DNA of 64,000 nucleotides, taken from positions 63,208,780-63,272,779 of the forward strand of contig OZ018321.1 of NCBI GenBank assembly GCA_963969495.1, in the 5' to 3' direction. The notes beneath the pieces were generated by a model. That model searched no databases. It was not told where the DNA came from and saw nothing but the letters and a program-made list of their open reading frames with translations. Source of the stretch: Ceratothoa steindachneri (taxonomy: Eukaryota > Arthropoda > Malacostraca > Isopoda > Cymothoidae). How positions within the stretch are numbered: the first letter of the stretch is position 1; every line of letters starts with the position of its first letter. Below are positions 33,378 through 45,600 of this stretch, piece by piece. Position numbers and translations under genes: made by a program.

Positions 33378-36300
33378 GTGGATCCTCCAACGGAGGGACC
33401 CGCGCCCCCTAAAGGTTTCGAGGCGGAGGGAAGTAAAGACGCATAGCGAGCTCAAAGTTCCCCAATAAGTCCTCGAAGGCGACAGCAGCTTGTTCGGCCA
33501 ACAACACCCGGAGTTCTGCCTCCGGAAGCGTCCAGCCATTTCCGTGAGGGATCTTCTTATCGAGAGGGCTCCCGCATCTCGTCCGAGCTAGAACTGGAAG
33601 GCATATTCCTGCAATGGAATTGCAGCGGACTCGTTGCCAACTGAGAGGAGCTGGGAGGCTTGTGTCCTCCCGTTCCTCGGGAGCTATGTTTTTCAGGGGA
33701 AAATGCTGGGCGCTTGCCCCCTGCCCACCCTCCGGGGTATAAAGGTTTTCCGACCTGACCACCACAGGATGGTGGCTGGGTAGGAGGATGTGTGATTTAC
33801 ACCCGTATGATGTCTCCGTTCTTCTCTTTGCTATAAATACTTCTTTTAAGGGCATTAGCAGTGCACCTGCACCTGGATAAGAGGTATACTGTTATTTCTG
33901 CGTACATTCCATCGTCAGCCGACCTTGACGAGTGGAACTCCGCCGCCGCGTGGGACGGTTGCCGTGGCCCTTTCTCGACAAACTAGAGATAGGTGTCCTA
34001 AACGTGGACGAGTTTACGCATCACGGCCCGAAAACCGCTTCATTTTCCTGTCTTGATCTATCTTTGTGCTCTCTGGATGCACAGCCTGATGGGGGGGGGG
34101 GGGGGTAGTCGTTGACCTCAATGGAGTGATCACTTTCCCATTCAAATATCATTTTCTGGACCGCTGCCGCTTGAGAGCCCGCCCTGGCGCGAGCGCGGTG
34201 GTCCGTATTATAGGAAATGACTGATTTCTCAGTCGAGGAGTTTAGGTCGGTAGATGTCGGTGAATTTCGTCGAGCTCGGCCGAGGTTAGTTAATTACTCG
34301 ACGCCAATCCTTCCTTGATCCAGGAGGATCACTACCGGGAACACCCCTCTTAAAGAGGGGTGGAAGTCAAAATTCTTCGGGGCCAGTTCTTGCAGGAACC
34401 CCCTCCCTTTCTCCAAGAGAATGGGACCGTGATCTCGGACCCCACGTCCGTGGGGGATTCTTGCGCGAACGCTTCCTCCGCATTCTCTAGCACTGATGCT
34501 GCTTCGCCGGCACTCAATGCACCCCGTAATGTTGCTGAAGGCGACTAACTGAACTTTACCTCTTGAAGCAGAGAACCCTTCAACGACAGGTCACATTGTG
34601 TTCTGTTATCGCTTCTTGCGCGGACTCTGCCCCTGTTCGGGCGATGCCCTGGATGTCATTCTTTGACACTGGTCAGTGAGGTATATGACCTTTCGGTTAG
34701 GTTAGTTCAATGGATCTCGACAAGAGTATATCCTCTCAGCCTGCTGGAGATTGGCTATTGTGCTCACTCTACCGGTTTCAACCCATTCTCTCTAACCATC
34801 CGCGTGTGCAAGTTGATGGAGAAATTGGTAAATGTTAGACTATCCTTTATCCTGCGCAGCAGAGGCCACCTGTCGTCCGCACTGTGCGACTTCCGCAAGT
34901 TCCACGCAACGTCGGATGATCTACTCCGACTGGAAAATGCCATCTGCGAGGTCTTCCTTCGTAGGTAGACACCACTACGCCACGGTGTTTTTTCGGTCTG
35001 GAGAAGGCCTATGATACCGCAATGCGATACTGTATCATGGAGAGACCCCTCCCCCCCTTGTTTTTCTTTTTGTTTTACATTTTGTTAGTTTAATGTAGCC
35101 TAGTACTAGTTTGCCGTGAGTACAGCGAGTTATGTCCAAGTAGGCAGTCTCCAGATGGGCTCCTGAAATTTTGAGAAAAAAAAATCGTTCTCTTTTGGCG
35201 CGGCCAGGTGCCAACTCTGGAGCGTCCACTGAGAGTTAAGTCATTGAAACGCATCTCTCGATATGCCGTAACTCACAGGCTTCAGTTTTTCTTGGCCAAG
35301 CCCGAGGTGGTTCACTTGTGCCACCATCCAAGGCTCTGCCCAGACCCGCACTTTTCTAAATGGGGTTCGCCTGGAAGTGGTGGATTTGTACTGTATCCTT
35401 GGTCTGGTTTTTGACCAACGCCTCACCTCGGATGCTAATATTCGCAGCCTTAGGGTCTCTTTGTACCCGCGCCATGGATTTTCTTCGTTCCGTGAAGTTC
35501 AGCGCCTGTGGTGCTGTTAGAACTACTGCCTTGCTTTTCTATCGATTTTTTGTTCGTTCGAAGCTTTATTACAGATGCGAGTTATATGCATCCTCAGCCG
35601 AGCGTGTATTGCGGAAAGTCGACTCAATTCACCACAACGGTCTCCGCTCCCCGACCGGTGCCTTTCGCACATCTCCATTGAAAGCCCACTCGCTCGGCGC
35701 CGTGTACATTGCATTATTCGCCTGTACACATGAGCCCGGCGCTTCCCTCACTCGCCAACGGCTCTCACTGCATCCGCACCCGAGCTCGACGCTGCCTATG
35801 TCGCCTAGAGACCCCAGTCATACCCCTAGGAAACTCCTTTGAGATCTTGGTTTAGATCTCGGGCCGGTGGTGCCTTTGCTCCCAAAGCTTTCAGTGTCAT
35901 GAGTATTACGTTCAGCTTTTTTGGAGCGTACTTCGTGTCACTCTGGATCCGTGCACGTGTATCCGGATGACTTCAACTTGGAGAGGTTAGGTTTTCACGT
36001 CTTATCCCCGCTGTTTGAAGTCAGCGTTGCTCTACCAGGCGCTGCGTCTGTCTTCGCGGCCGAGCTGGTTGCAATTCACCGCTCGGTACGGGAGATAACG
36101 TGTCGTGCCCGGTTTGGAGGCCGGATTGTCATGTATATGGACTTACACTGCACCTCGACTGCTATCGGGGCATTGAAATCTCCACACTTCCTGGTTCGCG
36201 GTATTTGTGATATCACGGGGTTGCCGCGAACCGTACACTTGTCGAGATTATCTTCTGCTTCTCCCGCCCCTGATTGGTGCTTGATAAAAGAATTTTAAAA

Positions 36301-36775
36301 ATCTGCTGTTTTCCTGGACACGTGGGAATTGCGAGGAATGTGCGTCCGACGAGGGCGCCATGAGTTCGTGAGGAATGGGCGATCAGACCAGCGTTTCGCT
36401 CGTCGTCACATCGACTACATGGCAAGTATCAGGGCTGCCTTGGCAAAAAGATGGGAAACCGCCGAGGGGAACTAAGTTACGTGCCAATGTGCCGTGAGTG
36501 TTGACATAGACCTACCCCCCAATGACGCGACGCTTGCATGTCGCTTTCTGTCCTCTTCGAATTGGGCGCACTCGTGAGACGCGACGATGCGTTGTCCCCC
36601 AGACTGTTCTGCACATTCTTGTTGAATGTCCCAGTCTGAGTTATCTTCCCGCATGTTACCTGTTCCGATACCGGGACGAGCGGGATCGCTATCATTTGCC
36701 CCTTGTACTTTGAACGGGTATGATCTCACTTTTTGGAGGACCCTTGCCTCTTCCATTTTTTCTTTACTTTTTTTG
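33378..36775 (+). pseudogene. I-like ORF2 piece b: ORF1 end to RNase H end, degenerate
   Basis: It starts again at the ORF1/ORF2 boundary (AAGGTTTCGAGGCGGAGGGA at 33412). Endonuclease: LEGIFLQWNCSGL near 33597, then GDLNG-type and SDHFPI-type blocks to 34150. RT: EPPPFLQENGTVIS at 34380, LMEKLVNVRLSFIL at 34815, FRKFHATSDDLLRLENAICE at 34890. At 35040 the RT is cut by a 3'-tail insertion and a deletion of motifs B and C. It resumes at 35190 (TLERPL.. RISRYAVTHRLQ). RNase H: 35950-36180 (VYPDDFN; FAAELVAIHRSVREI), then CWVPGH-type block near 36310 and the C-terminal motif (VLHILVECPSL) near 36610. Confidence 0.65.
35040..35186 (+). mobile_element. 3'-tail-only I-like insertion
   Basis: Only the last ~145 bp of an I-like element is present: a T-rich 3' UTR, CTAGTACTAG, the second stem-loop in decayed form, CAGATGGGCTCC and an A run. 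It lies between RT segments of another copy, with about 220 bp of RT missing at the site. A target-site duplication is not evident. Confidence 0.6.
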
Positions 36776-36779
36776 GTGT

Positions 36780-37140
36780 TAGTCCCATGATCTTGTGCCT
36801 CCCTCCGACGACGGAACTTGCGTCCTTCTTGCGAGTCCTTTGTTTCTCTTGTTATTCCTTTTTATAGTTTGGTGTCCGAAAAGGACACATTCGCGCGACG
36901 TAGCGCTTCACTAAGCCCTTCAACGAAGGTTGTTTGCCATCCCAGACTGGAAGGTCGTCGTAGTTTGGAAAACCTTCATGCGTGGTACCTGCCCCCGCCA
37001 GCTTGTGATGCCATAGTTTTTGAAGAAGGCGGGCCTCTTTCATATTTACTCTATTGATGAATGTTTTACTTTAGGGGGCGACCGTGCCTTTGCTGCCATA
37101 AGGAATCTCTAAAATAAAAAATATATATATATATAAATCC
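36780..37140. other. Remnants after the old I-like copy
   Basis: About 36870-37010 weakly echoes the I-like C-terminal Cys/His region again (CGACGTAGCGC, CAGACTGGAAGG), possibly a second tail scrap. A short (TA)n lies at about 37120-37135. Confidence 0.35.
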
Positions 37141-37518
37141 GAGAGGGGTTATAAAATGTGCCACAAATCTGTCTCCTCAGTGCAAACCTTTGGCCATGGA
37201 TGTACATTCCTCTTCAGTTTATGCGCGTTTTGTGAACTTCTCTCCTTGCCGCATCTTTATTCACGCTTCCTATGTTTTATTTCCCCTGATCCTGTTAATT
37301 TCGCGTGTTTAATACTGCTTTCTAATACACTAATTTGTCTGTTTCAGGTTAGTCGCACAGCTGTCGTGAGCCCCGTAACTCACTTGATCGTCTTCACGCT
37401 TAAAGAGTTGGTCTCCCTTCCTCATTCGAGTACCCTTCTTTCCCTTCTTCCTCCTGCTCTTCTGTCTAACCTCCTTCCCCTCCTTTCTCCCCCTCTCACC
37501 TTCGATTTTCCGCAGTTA
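37140..37518. other. Unassigned DNA ending in a long polypyrimidine tract
   Basis: The last ~100 bases are almost pure C/T and end TTTTCCGCAG at 37518 or so. That is a textbook-looking 3' splice acceptor for the candidate exon that follows. Confidence 0.35.
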
Positions 37519-37671
37519 CTCGTCCTCGCAGCCCCGGATCCGCATCAAGACAGGTCCTCACCCCTTTTGCCCCTTGATCGTCTGGCCTACTCACATCGAA
37601 AAGAGAAAGAAGTCTACCAAGCGGCTGCCAAACTCCTATGTGTAAAGAGGAATCTGGAGCTTTCAGCTTGA
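37519..37671 (+). CDS. Candidate terminal exon of an unknown host gene
   Basis: After the polypyrimidine tract and CAG, an open stretch encodes about 50 residues. It is proline-rich at first (LVLAAPDPHQDRSSPLLP) and then basic (YSHRKEKEVYQAAAKLLC), ending at a stop at 37669-37671. An AATAAA signal lies 85 bp downstream. No mobile-element domain is recognised. The layout acceptor, short ORF, stop and poly(A) signal fits a last exon. No upstream exon is visible in the window, and an unknown repeat could look the same. Confidence 0.25.
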   Translation, partial: LVLAAPDPHQDRSSPLLPLDRLAYSHRKEKEVYQAAAKLLCVKRNLELSA

Positions 37672-37755
37672 ATGACGTCTCTCTATACGTAAACTCAAGG
37701 TTATTTATTTATCTTGTCCGAAGGGAAAACATTTTACTCGTATACTTGTCACATT

Positions 37756-37761
37756 AATAAA
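37756..37761 (+). terminator. AATAAA polyadenylation signal
   Basis: A consensus poly(A) signal follows the candidate terminal exon by 85 bp. AATAAA occurs by chance in AT-rich DNA, so its meaning depends on that exon. Confidence 0.25.
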
Positions 37762-37769
37762 TTCAGATT

Positions 37770-38590
37770 CAAGATGTACCCTTCAGAAGACCTGTGTCCT
37801 CTTAAATTTAATTTCTCTTTTTCTAAGCTATTGGGCAATGTGATATCCCTGCGGAAATTTTTTGTATCTGAAATCATTCGATGGTTATAATGGCATTGAG
37901 AATCTGGAGCAACTTAAAATTCATATATGTTATTTTAATACGATTTTGTAGCTAGGCCAAATGTTTTATCCATCAAACAGGTATTCAGATTTTTTTAACA
38001 ATGACCCAAAAGATTTTTTATACAATTACAAAATGTTTTGATTTGTATTTTAAATTAAAAAAATGAGTATACCCAAGATATTTCCTTTCATTATCATCCT
38101 TACCTTTCTTTATATGTATGGCTTCTACAGATCACGTCTCAGTTGTGATATTTAGCGATCCAAAGGTAGATACGGAGAATCCGATGCAGCCGAGCCACAT
38201 CGGTTGTGTAGCAAGTTGCCGCATTTAGGGTCGCCTTCGCCAGCGTCTGTCATATTCCTATAAGATAGCTTTTGGTTCTCGTTCCACGTTGAACTGAGGG
38301 TCCCCACTGAGAAACAGAATTATAAACATATCGAATGAGCCAAATGCACTGGTGGTGGCCGTCTTAGAAATAGCGTGACTTACTTATTTTCTTTTGCTGC
38401 CCTTTATTTCGACCTCTTCTTTCTACTATCTAGTGGCCTTGACGGTTGCCTGACCTCCGCTTCATTTTTATCGGACTGATTCTGAATTCTTAATAAAGGT
38501 CGGAGTCGGCTGGATATCTCCACCTCCTTCGTTTGCCGATGCCCAAGGAGAAACTCATCATTGGCCCTTTTCCTCCGGGCGGCCCCTTGG
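37770..38590. other. AT-rich gene-free stretch
   Basis: No frame or repeat is recognised. It leads into the ORF1 at 38600 and may include that element's leader. Confidence 0.4.
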
Positions 38591-38601
38591 GCCTATAAAT
38601 A

Positions 38602-40109
38602 TTGTGTGGTGAATCCGTGTCCATTCTCCAAGAGGACATGCCGGACGCAGCCGAACTGAGAGTTGCGGTAGCGCCGGGCCTTTGTAGGCCTCCATGGTGG
38701 GAAGTCCCGAGGAAGAATATGAGGTCTTTTCTTTTTTCAGTGGCTTGCCATAAACCTAAAACTTCCTATTCTCGTAAGGGTTCTCGTGTCAAGCTTTATT
38801 CAGTTCGCTTTTCAGCCTTTCCTCCCTCGTTGAATCCCTTTGCCAACGATGTGGACCCAGATTTAGATTATCTCCGCTTTCTAGTCTTGAGTTACTCATC
38901 TGAATTTGCAAAATTGGATGTATTTGACGTTAATGAATCATTTGATTACCACTGTGGTGAGCCCCGCTGGATGTGGTCAAGAGGTGTCATCTCTCTTTCA
39001 GCACAACCATGTCCAGAATCCGTCTTCGATTGCCGAAGTCCCCGTAATCGTTTCGCCTCACCCACGTCTCAATTTTGTCAAACAAATTAAAAGAGACTTA
39101 CGACCTGACCCGTCTTCATGGTTGGCTCAGTACCCAACGCGTCACACATGCGCGCAGGGTGAATGAAACTGGGTTCTGCTGGAGTCCCAATTGCCATGTT
39201 GATTTGGCGTTCGAGCGTCAGGAGCTGCCCCAGTTTATTAAAGATGGGTACCTTCGTCTCCCGGTGAGCCCCTCCGTCGAGTTACCCAAACGTTGCTTCA
39301 ATTGCAATCAATTTGGACATGGTCGTACCTATTAGCACTCCCGTTCATGTGTGAATTGTGGTCCTGATTACCATGCCGCCAAATGCGACAGAACACCGTG
39401 ATTTGCCAGCTGCGGTGGTGCCCACGGTACTGAGTTGAAAACCTGCCCAGTATTCTTGTATTAAAGCGAGGTCCTCGCTTTGCGCGACTGCGTCTAGACG
39501 TACGAGAGGCTCGCCAACGTGCTCGAACGCAAGCCTCACCTTTTGGCGTTTCTTCTCAGATGTTTTGGTGGACGCTGGGCGAAGCCGACCGTCACGTTCG
39601 AGTTTCGACACGCTTGAAGCGTTTCATCCCCCTTCTGTCGTTAATGTCAGAAGTATTGCCGCGGCAAAAGCCTGGACCGCCGCTTAGGTTGAGGCTCTTG
39701 ACGACATCAGACGCTATCTGAAAGAATCTTCTATATCGAACAGTGATGGTTCATCTACTCCGTCTCGGAATCCAGGGCCCCGCGGTGGGAGGAAGGATTC
39801 CTTACCCGAGTCATCGGCTGGGCCTCGAGAGTCTTCAAAAAACTTCTGTTGCTGACTATTCTCTGTCCTCGGGGCCCGTCCCGCCCTTCACAGGATGTGA
39901 CTCCCTTGCCAGTCCAAGTGGTGGCATAAATCTGCCCAGTGCTTCATACTTTGACCAGATCGCCTGCTCCACCCACTTACCCTTCTACTCATGATCCGAT
40001 GGAAGCCGATGATATTTCAACAACGCCAGCCGCGATTGTTGGATCAACCCCTCGGCCAATGATTCAGGATCTACCGTCCGAAAATCGCGAATGTCTTGTC
40101 GGTTGTTCA
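38602..40109 (+). pseudogene. ORF1 (gag-like) of a second non-LTR family, cut by I-like copy C
   Basis: A 162-codon open frame (38602-39090) is followed by the nucleic-acid-binding core in another frame (39075-39335: YDLTRLHGWLSTQRVTHARR, then LPVSPSVELPKRCFNCNQFG). Three knuckles are visible: CFNCNQFGHGRTY with its last Cys lost at a stop, CVNCGPDYHAAKC (39352-39390), and CASCGGAHGTELKTC (39405-39450). A Pro/Ser-rich tail follows and stops at the insertion point of copy C (40109). Knuckle spacing resembles I-clade ORF1, but the sequence differs from the I-like family here. Confidence 0.55.
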
Positions 40110-40629
40110 CCCCGTAAGGGGCGCGGCGATTTGCCATCCTGGCCGCCGTGCTGACGGGACTCAGCACCCCGTCCGGCCTCAGCTTAGCCTCTCTTCCTTC
40201 CTTCAAAACACTTGTTTCCTCTCTTTTCACACAACCTCTCCCACAACTTTCTGTGGTCAGCCTCTAATTTCACAGGGTAGATGCTGACCTTCTTCTCAAG
40301 CCAACCGTCCCGGATCGGGGCTGAGGGGGGAGGGGACAATGTTCCCTAACCCCTGAGCTCCGGTTCGGGATGAGGTTTTTTTAACAACCTGCTTCATCCC
40401 CACCCATACCTTCCTCACATCCCTTTTCCTCTCCTCTTCACATTCTATCCATTTTTACGCCGTGTCTAAGGTGGAGCCGCCATGCCGATGGACTGCCAGG
40501 CCACCAGGTGGGAGGGGGGGTCCGAAATGGCGGCGCCTGGCTCTGTCAGGCCTGTAAGCACCTCTTGCAGTGCGGGCAACTGCAAGAGGTGATGAGCTAT
40601 TGCGTCCCGTATAAAAATAGAGGGTCACC
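40110..40629 (+). promoter_or_regulatory. Structured 5' UTR of I-like copy C
   Basis: CCCC-GUAA-GGGG at 40110-40121, then helix CGCGGC (40122-40127) with GCCGTG (40145-40150). A pyrimidine-rich stretch follows. GGGATGA pairs with TCATCCC across the AACAACCTGC segment near 40367-40398. The 13-bp hairpin lies at 40559-40591. Confidence 0.55.
40559..40591 (+). other. 13-bp 5'UTR hairpin, copy C version
   Basis: Arm CACCTCTTGCAGT (40559-40571), loop GCGGGCA, arm ACTGCAAGAGGTG (40579-40591). All 13 pairs form. Compared with copy D, one C-G pair has become T-A through changes on both sides. Confidence 0.75.
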
Positions 40630-40631
40630 AT

Positions 40632-42620
40632 GCCCATGTATGAAAAAAACAACCAAAAAACCCCAACCCCCAACTTCCCCTGAAACAGAGACGGAGCCGC
40701 CCTCGGGCAGCTCCCGCAAAAAAATGGAGGGCTTCCCCCCCTGTGCTTGCGCAGGGGACCCTCCATATCTCTTCAACCGGAGAGGAGGCTTACTCCTCTC
40801 CTACGCCTACGGGTGAAGGGTACTCCCCCTCACCCCCTTCTCTGGAGGTGCTTTCGGGCACCTCCCTTTTACCAGCGGCAGTCCCCTCTGTTCTTTCCAA
40901 GGGGACTGCCAAGAAAGCCAGCAGGCAGCCCTTAGCCAGCCGCTCCACTTCGAAGCGGCTCGATAGGGCAAACCCCCTTAGGGGGGAGAGGGAAGCCAGG
41001 CCCCTTCGGTCGCTTCCCTCAAAAGACCTGCTTGCAAGAATATTAAACCTTGCCGGGGTCAAGGCCTGTGCCTCCCCACAAAAGACGCATGACGCTACCA
41101 AGGGGACCTGCGATGTCCTGGGAGGGGATGGCCAACTGAAGGCCCCTCCTGTGATAGACATGGTCCTTGGGGAAAACCAGCCTCAGACGGTAGGGCCTTC
41201 CATGGGGGGTGGAATCCGGGCTCGGCACCAAGCACCGAACCAGAATCCGCCCCTATGCAAGGTCCTCCTCAAACGGCTGGGGATTCTCAGGCAGTACAAG
41301 GAGGGGAGGGATCTCCTCCGGATGATGCCCCTACGACCACCAGGACCTTCTCCATTTCGGAGAAGGACCTGGCTGAGGCCGGTACATCTGGCCTGGGGGC
41401 TTCTACCGGCGGAGGTGAGAAGCGGGTTCATTCCCCGCTCTCCTCTCCTAAAAAGAAAAAGAAGACTAAAAAGACTCGGGGCTCCGTTCCATCCGCGGGG
41501 ACTGATGGGTCTGCTGCCACTCTGGCAAGCGACCAAGCCAAGATCGGCACATCCGGCCACTCTGCCCCCCCCGGGTACGGAGCTCCTGACCATGACAAAG
41601 ACCAAAAGTGCACAGGGCGGAGCCTCGATGACATCGGGGCCCCTCATTCAGAGGCTACCTGGCGTTTTCGAGCCCGCTGGCTTCAAACGCTTCCTCGTTA
41701 TTCACTCCACTGATGGCAGCATGTTGTCCAAGGGCAACATGATCCATCAGAGGAGAGGATTAGCTAGTGCAATTGGTAGAGAGCCGAAGGTGACCCGTTT
41801 CTCGGACGGGAGCCTTCTGGCGAATCCCGCCGAGGCGGCCAAGATAAGTGCTCTTCGGACACTTCATGGCACCCCGGTGAGTGTGACGCCGCACTCTACC
41901 ATGAACTTGGTGAAAGGAGTAGTTTATGCGAGGGAACTCGTTGACTACTCTATTGAGGACATCACCCTAGAGCTGGCGGACCATGGGGCGGTCAAGGTCG
42001 AACGTGTGATGAGAAAACAGGGAGGGGCCTCAAGACCCACCCCTACACTCTTCGTCACGTTCGTCTGTGACAAGCTCCCTGAGTCGGTGCGTGCCGGTTG
42101 GTACCGCTACCGCGTGAAGGCATTCGTGCCACTGCCGCGGCGGTGCTATTACTGTCACCGCTTCGGCCATACGAATCGCTCATGTAGACGTGCAAAGTCG
42201 GGGTCACCCGAAGTCTGTGTAAATTGCTCCAAAGTCGCACATGATAAGTCCGAATCGTGTGTGGCCAAGTGTGTCAACTGCGGAGAGCCTCACCCTGCTT
42301 CTTGGAAGCAATGTGGTGCATATCTCCTTGAGAAAGAAATCCTGGCCGTTCAGGCCCAGGATCGACTCTCATTCCGCGAGGCAAAGGGCTTGGTCCGGGC
42401 GCGCCCGGCTCTGCCTGGGACGTCATATGCCTCGATAGTTAGAAAGGCACCCTCTGCTCCTGCCCCATCCAGGCGACGAGCACGGTTGTTTCCGCGCCCA
42501 TTCGGAGCCCTTCTGCGGGCTCTACCCAACCCGGGCGCTCCCCGGGTAAAGCTGGCGGCAAAAAGGGCTCATACCCTGTCCCGGCTAAAACCAGGGCTTC
42601 CCCTTTTCCCCCCAGCGTGA
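40632..42620 (+). pseudogene. ORF1 of I-like copy C (long frame created by compensating frameshifts)
   Basis: A 625-codon frame runs from 40743 to 42620, but it is not a faithful ORF1. The true start lies near 40632 and is separated by an extra-C frameshift at about 40735. Between about 41215 and 41600 the long frame is out of register; the correct TTRTFSISEKDLAEAG and GGGEKRVHSP blocks lie in another frame there. From 41600 it is in register: MTSGPLIQRLPGVFEPAGFK, MIHQRRGLASAIGREPK, three knuckles (CYYCHRFGHTNRSC at 42144, CVNCSKVAHDKSESC, CVNCGEPHPASWKQC), then AVQAQDRLSFREAKGLV. Confidence 0.8.
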
Positions 42621-45600
42621 CCGTTTCCCGTAAGGCGAAACGGTCACGCGCCTCCACCGAGTCGTTAGACTCACAGGAGGCAACACCCCTGAAGATGGTC
42701 GCTAGGCCATCTTCCGGGGTTCCTAAAGCTGTCCCCCGAAAGGAGCTTCGGCTCCTTCGCCCAAGCCCCGAGGTGTGGCAAGTGGCCCGGAGACGGTGGT
42801 TCCTCGAAAAGAGGGCCCTCCGAAGCCGCAACGTCCGCCTAAGGTTTCGAGGCGGAGGGAGGAAAAGACTCGCATTGCGAGCCCAACCTCCCCCAATAAG
42901 TCCTCGAAGGCGACAGCGCCCGGGGTTCTGCCCGTGGGAAGCGTACGGCCATTCCCGTGAAGGTCTTCTGTTCGAGGAGGGCCCCCGCGTCTCCTCCGGG
43001 CTAGGCCTAGAGGGCATATTTCTTCAATGGAATTGCCGTGAACTCCGGGCCAACTGGGTGGAGCTGCGGAGGCTCGTCTCATCCCGTTCCCCGTTAGCTA
43101 TCTTTTTGCAGGAGACCATGCTAGGCGCGTGCCCCCTGCCTGCCCTCCCGGGGTATAAGAGTCTTGCGATCCCACCACCGCGGGATAGCCGGTCTGGGGG
43201 ATGCGTGGTTTACACCCGGCATGATGTCTCCGTTCTTTCTTTCTCTTTATATACCTCCTTTTAGGCAGTGGCTGTGCAGCTGCACTTGGATAGGAGTTAT
43301 ACTATCATTTCTGCGACATTCCACCGTCAGCTGACTTCGACGTGGGGGACTTCCGCCGCGTCGTGGCACGGTTGCCGAGGCCCTATCTCTTGCTTGGAGA
43401 TCTGAACGGCAGGCATCCTCTCTGGGAAGATTACTCCATAAATCCCAGGGGAAAAGTCCTTGCAGATCTGATCGAAGAGCTTGAGATGGGTGTCCTAAAC
43501 GTGGATGAGTTTACGCATCACTGTCCGAGAACCGCTTCATTTTCTTGCCTTGACCTATCTTTGTGCTCTTCGGATGCACAGCCTGATTTTGATTGGGGGG
43601 TGGTCGATGACCTCCATGTTAGTGATCACTTTCCCATTCAAATATCATTTTCAGGGCAACTGCCGCCTGAGAGACCACCTCGGTGGTGCTTGGCGCGGGC
43701 GCGGTGGCCTGCATTTCAGGAAATGACTGAATTCTCTATCTCAGTCGAGGAGTTTAGGTCGGTAGATGAGGCCGTTGAGTTCTTCTCCGGCAACCTCATC
43801 GCCGTGGGCCTGACTACTATTCCTAGGACGTCTGGCCGTTTTGCACGCCGACCACTCCCATGGTGGTCAGCCGAGTGTGAGACGGCCCTCAAACAGAAGC
43901 GTTATGCCTACATGCGCTATAAGCGCCGCCCGAACGATTTCACTGTCGCTAAATTTCGTCGGGCTAGGTTCCGGTATATTTCGAAGCACGCCCGCCGCTC
44001 TTCTTGGCGGGCATACGTGTCTTCACTTAACGGGAAGACCCCTTTAGCAGAGGTGTGGAAGCGAGTCAAAAGGATTCGGGGCAAGTTCTCGCAGGACCCC
44101 CCTCCCGTTCTCCAGGAGAATGGGACCGCAATCTCGGACCCCGCGTCCGTGGGGAATCCTTAGCGATCGCTTTTTCCGCATTCTCTAGCCCGGATGCTGC
44201 TCCGCCAGCATTCAATGCACGTCATGATGTCACGTAAGGCCACCGGCTGGACTTTACCTCCAGAGGCGGAGAACCCTTCAACGACAAGTTTACTGTGAGT
44301 GAGTTGCGTTCCGCTCTCGCTTCGTGCGCGGACACCGCACATGGTCATGACGATGTCCCGTACGCCATGCTTCGACACCTCGGTGAGCGAGGCATAGCCA
44401 TTCTGTTAGATTTGTTCAACAGGATCTGGGTGGAAGGTCTTCTCCCAGACTCCTGGCGAATCGCTACTGTGCTCACCTTTCGCAAACCGGGGAGAGATCA
44501 CTCTACTCCGACCGTTTTCCGCCCAATCTCTCTAAACTCTTGCGTGTGCAAGTTGATGGAGAAATTGGTAAATGTTAGATTAGCCTATTTCCTTGACAGC
44601 GGAGGGCATCTGTCTTCCGCACAGTGCGGCTTCCGTAAGTTCCACTCCACGTCGGATGCTCTGCTCCGACTGGAAAATGCCGTCGGCGAGGCTTTCCTTC
44701 GTAGACAGCACTACGCCACGGGGTTTTTCGATCTGGAGAAGGCCTATGATACCGCATGGCGATACGGTATCATGGAGACTGTCCACACGATGGGGCGAGG
44801 GGACGCCTCCCAATGTTTATATCTGAATTTTTGCGAGATCGTCGATTCCGCGTACGGGTGGGGAGAGCCCTCTCCGGCCCCAGGGAGCAGGAAGAGGGTG
44901 TCCCGCAGGAAAGTGTGCTCAGTGTCACACTCTTTGCCCTGAGCATCAACGGCATCACCTCAGTGCTGCCAGAAGATGTTCTCGCTACGCTCTACGTGGA
45001 CGACCTTTCGATTTCTTTTGGCGCGGCCCAGATGCCAACTCTAGAGCGTCGACTCCAAGAGGCATTGAACCGCGTCTCTCGCTATGCCGAAGCGCACAGG
45101 TTTCGGTTTTCTTTGGCCAAGACTAAGGTGGTGCACTTCTGCCGCCATCCACGGCTTCACCCCGCCCCAGATTTGTTTCTTAATGGGGTGCGCCTGGATG
45201 TGGTTGAGTCGCACCGTTTCCTTGGTCTGTTATTCGACCGACGCCTCACCTGGGAGGCTCATATTCGCAGCCTTAGGGTCTCTTGTACCCGCGCCATGGA
45301 CATTCTCCGTTCCATGACGTTCAGCGCTTGGTGCGCTGATAGGGCTACTGCCTTACTTTTTTATCGATCCTTTGTTCGCTCGAAGCTCGACTACGGATGC
45401 GAGTTTTATGCATCCGCTGCCGAGCGTGTATTGCGGAAGGTGGATTCGATCCACCACACCGGCCTTCGCCTTGCGACCGGTCCCTTCCACAGTTCCCCCA
45501 TTGAGAGCCTACTAGTCGATGCTGGGGAGATGCCACTCGCTCTGCGCCGCGTGCAGTGCATCACTCGCCTGTACGCGCGAGCCCGGTGCCTCCCCCAGTC

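Noticed and set aside
37156..37518. First two thirds of a 171-codon frame ending at 37671
   Set aside because: Low-complexity Leu/Pro/Ser coding from a C/T-rich tract; better read as intron with an acceptor at its end.
40743..42620. A complete, functional 625-codon ORF1
   Set aside because: Between about 41215 and 41600 the frame is out of register with the other copies, and the true start is cut off by a frameshift. Open by compensating shifts.
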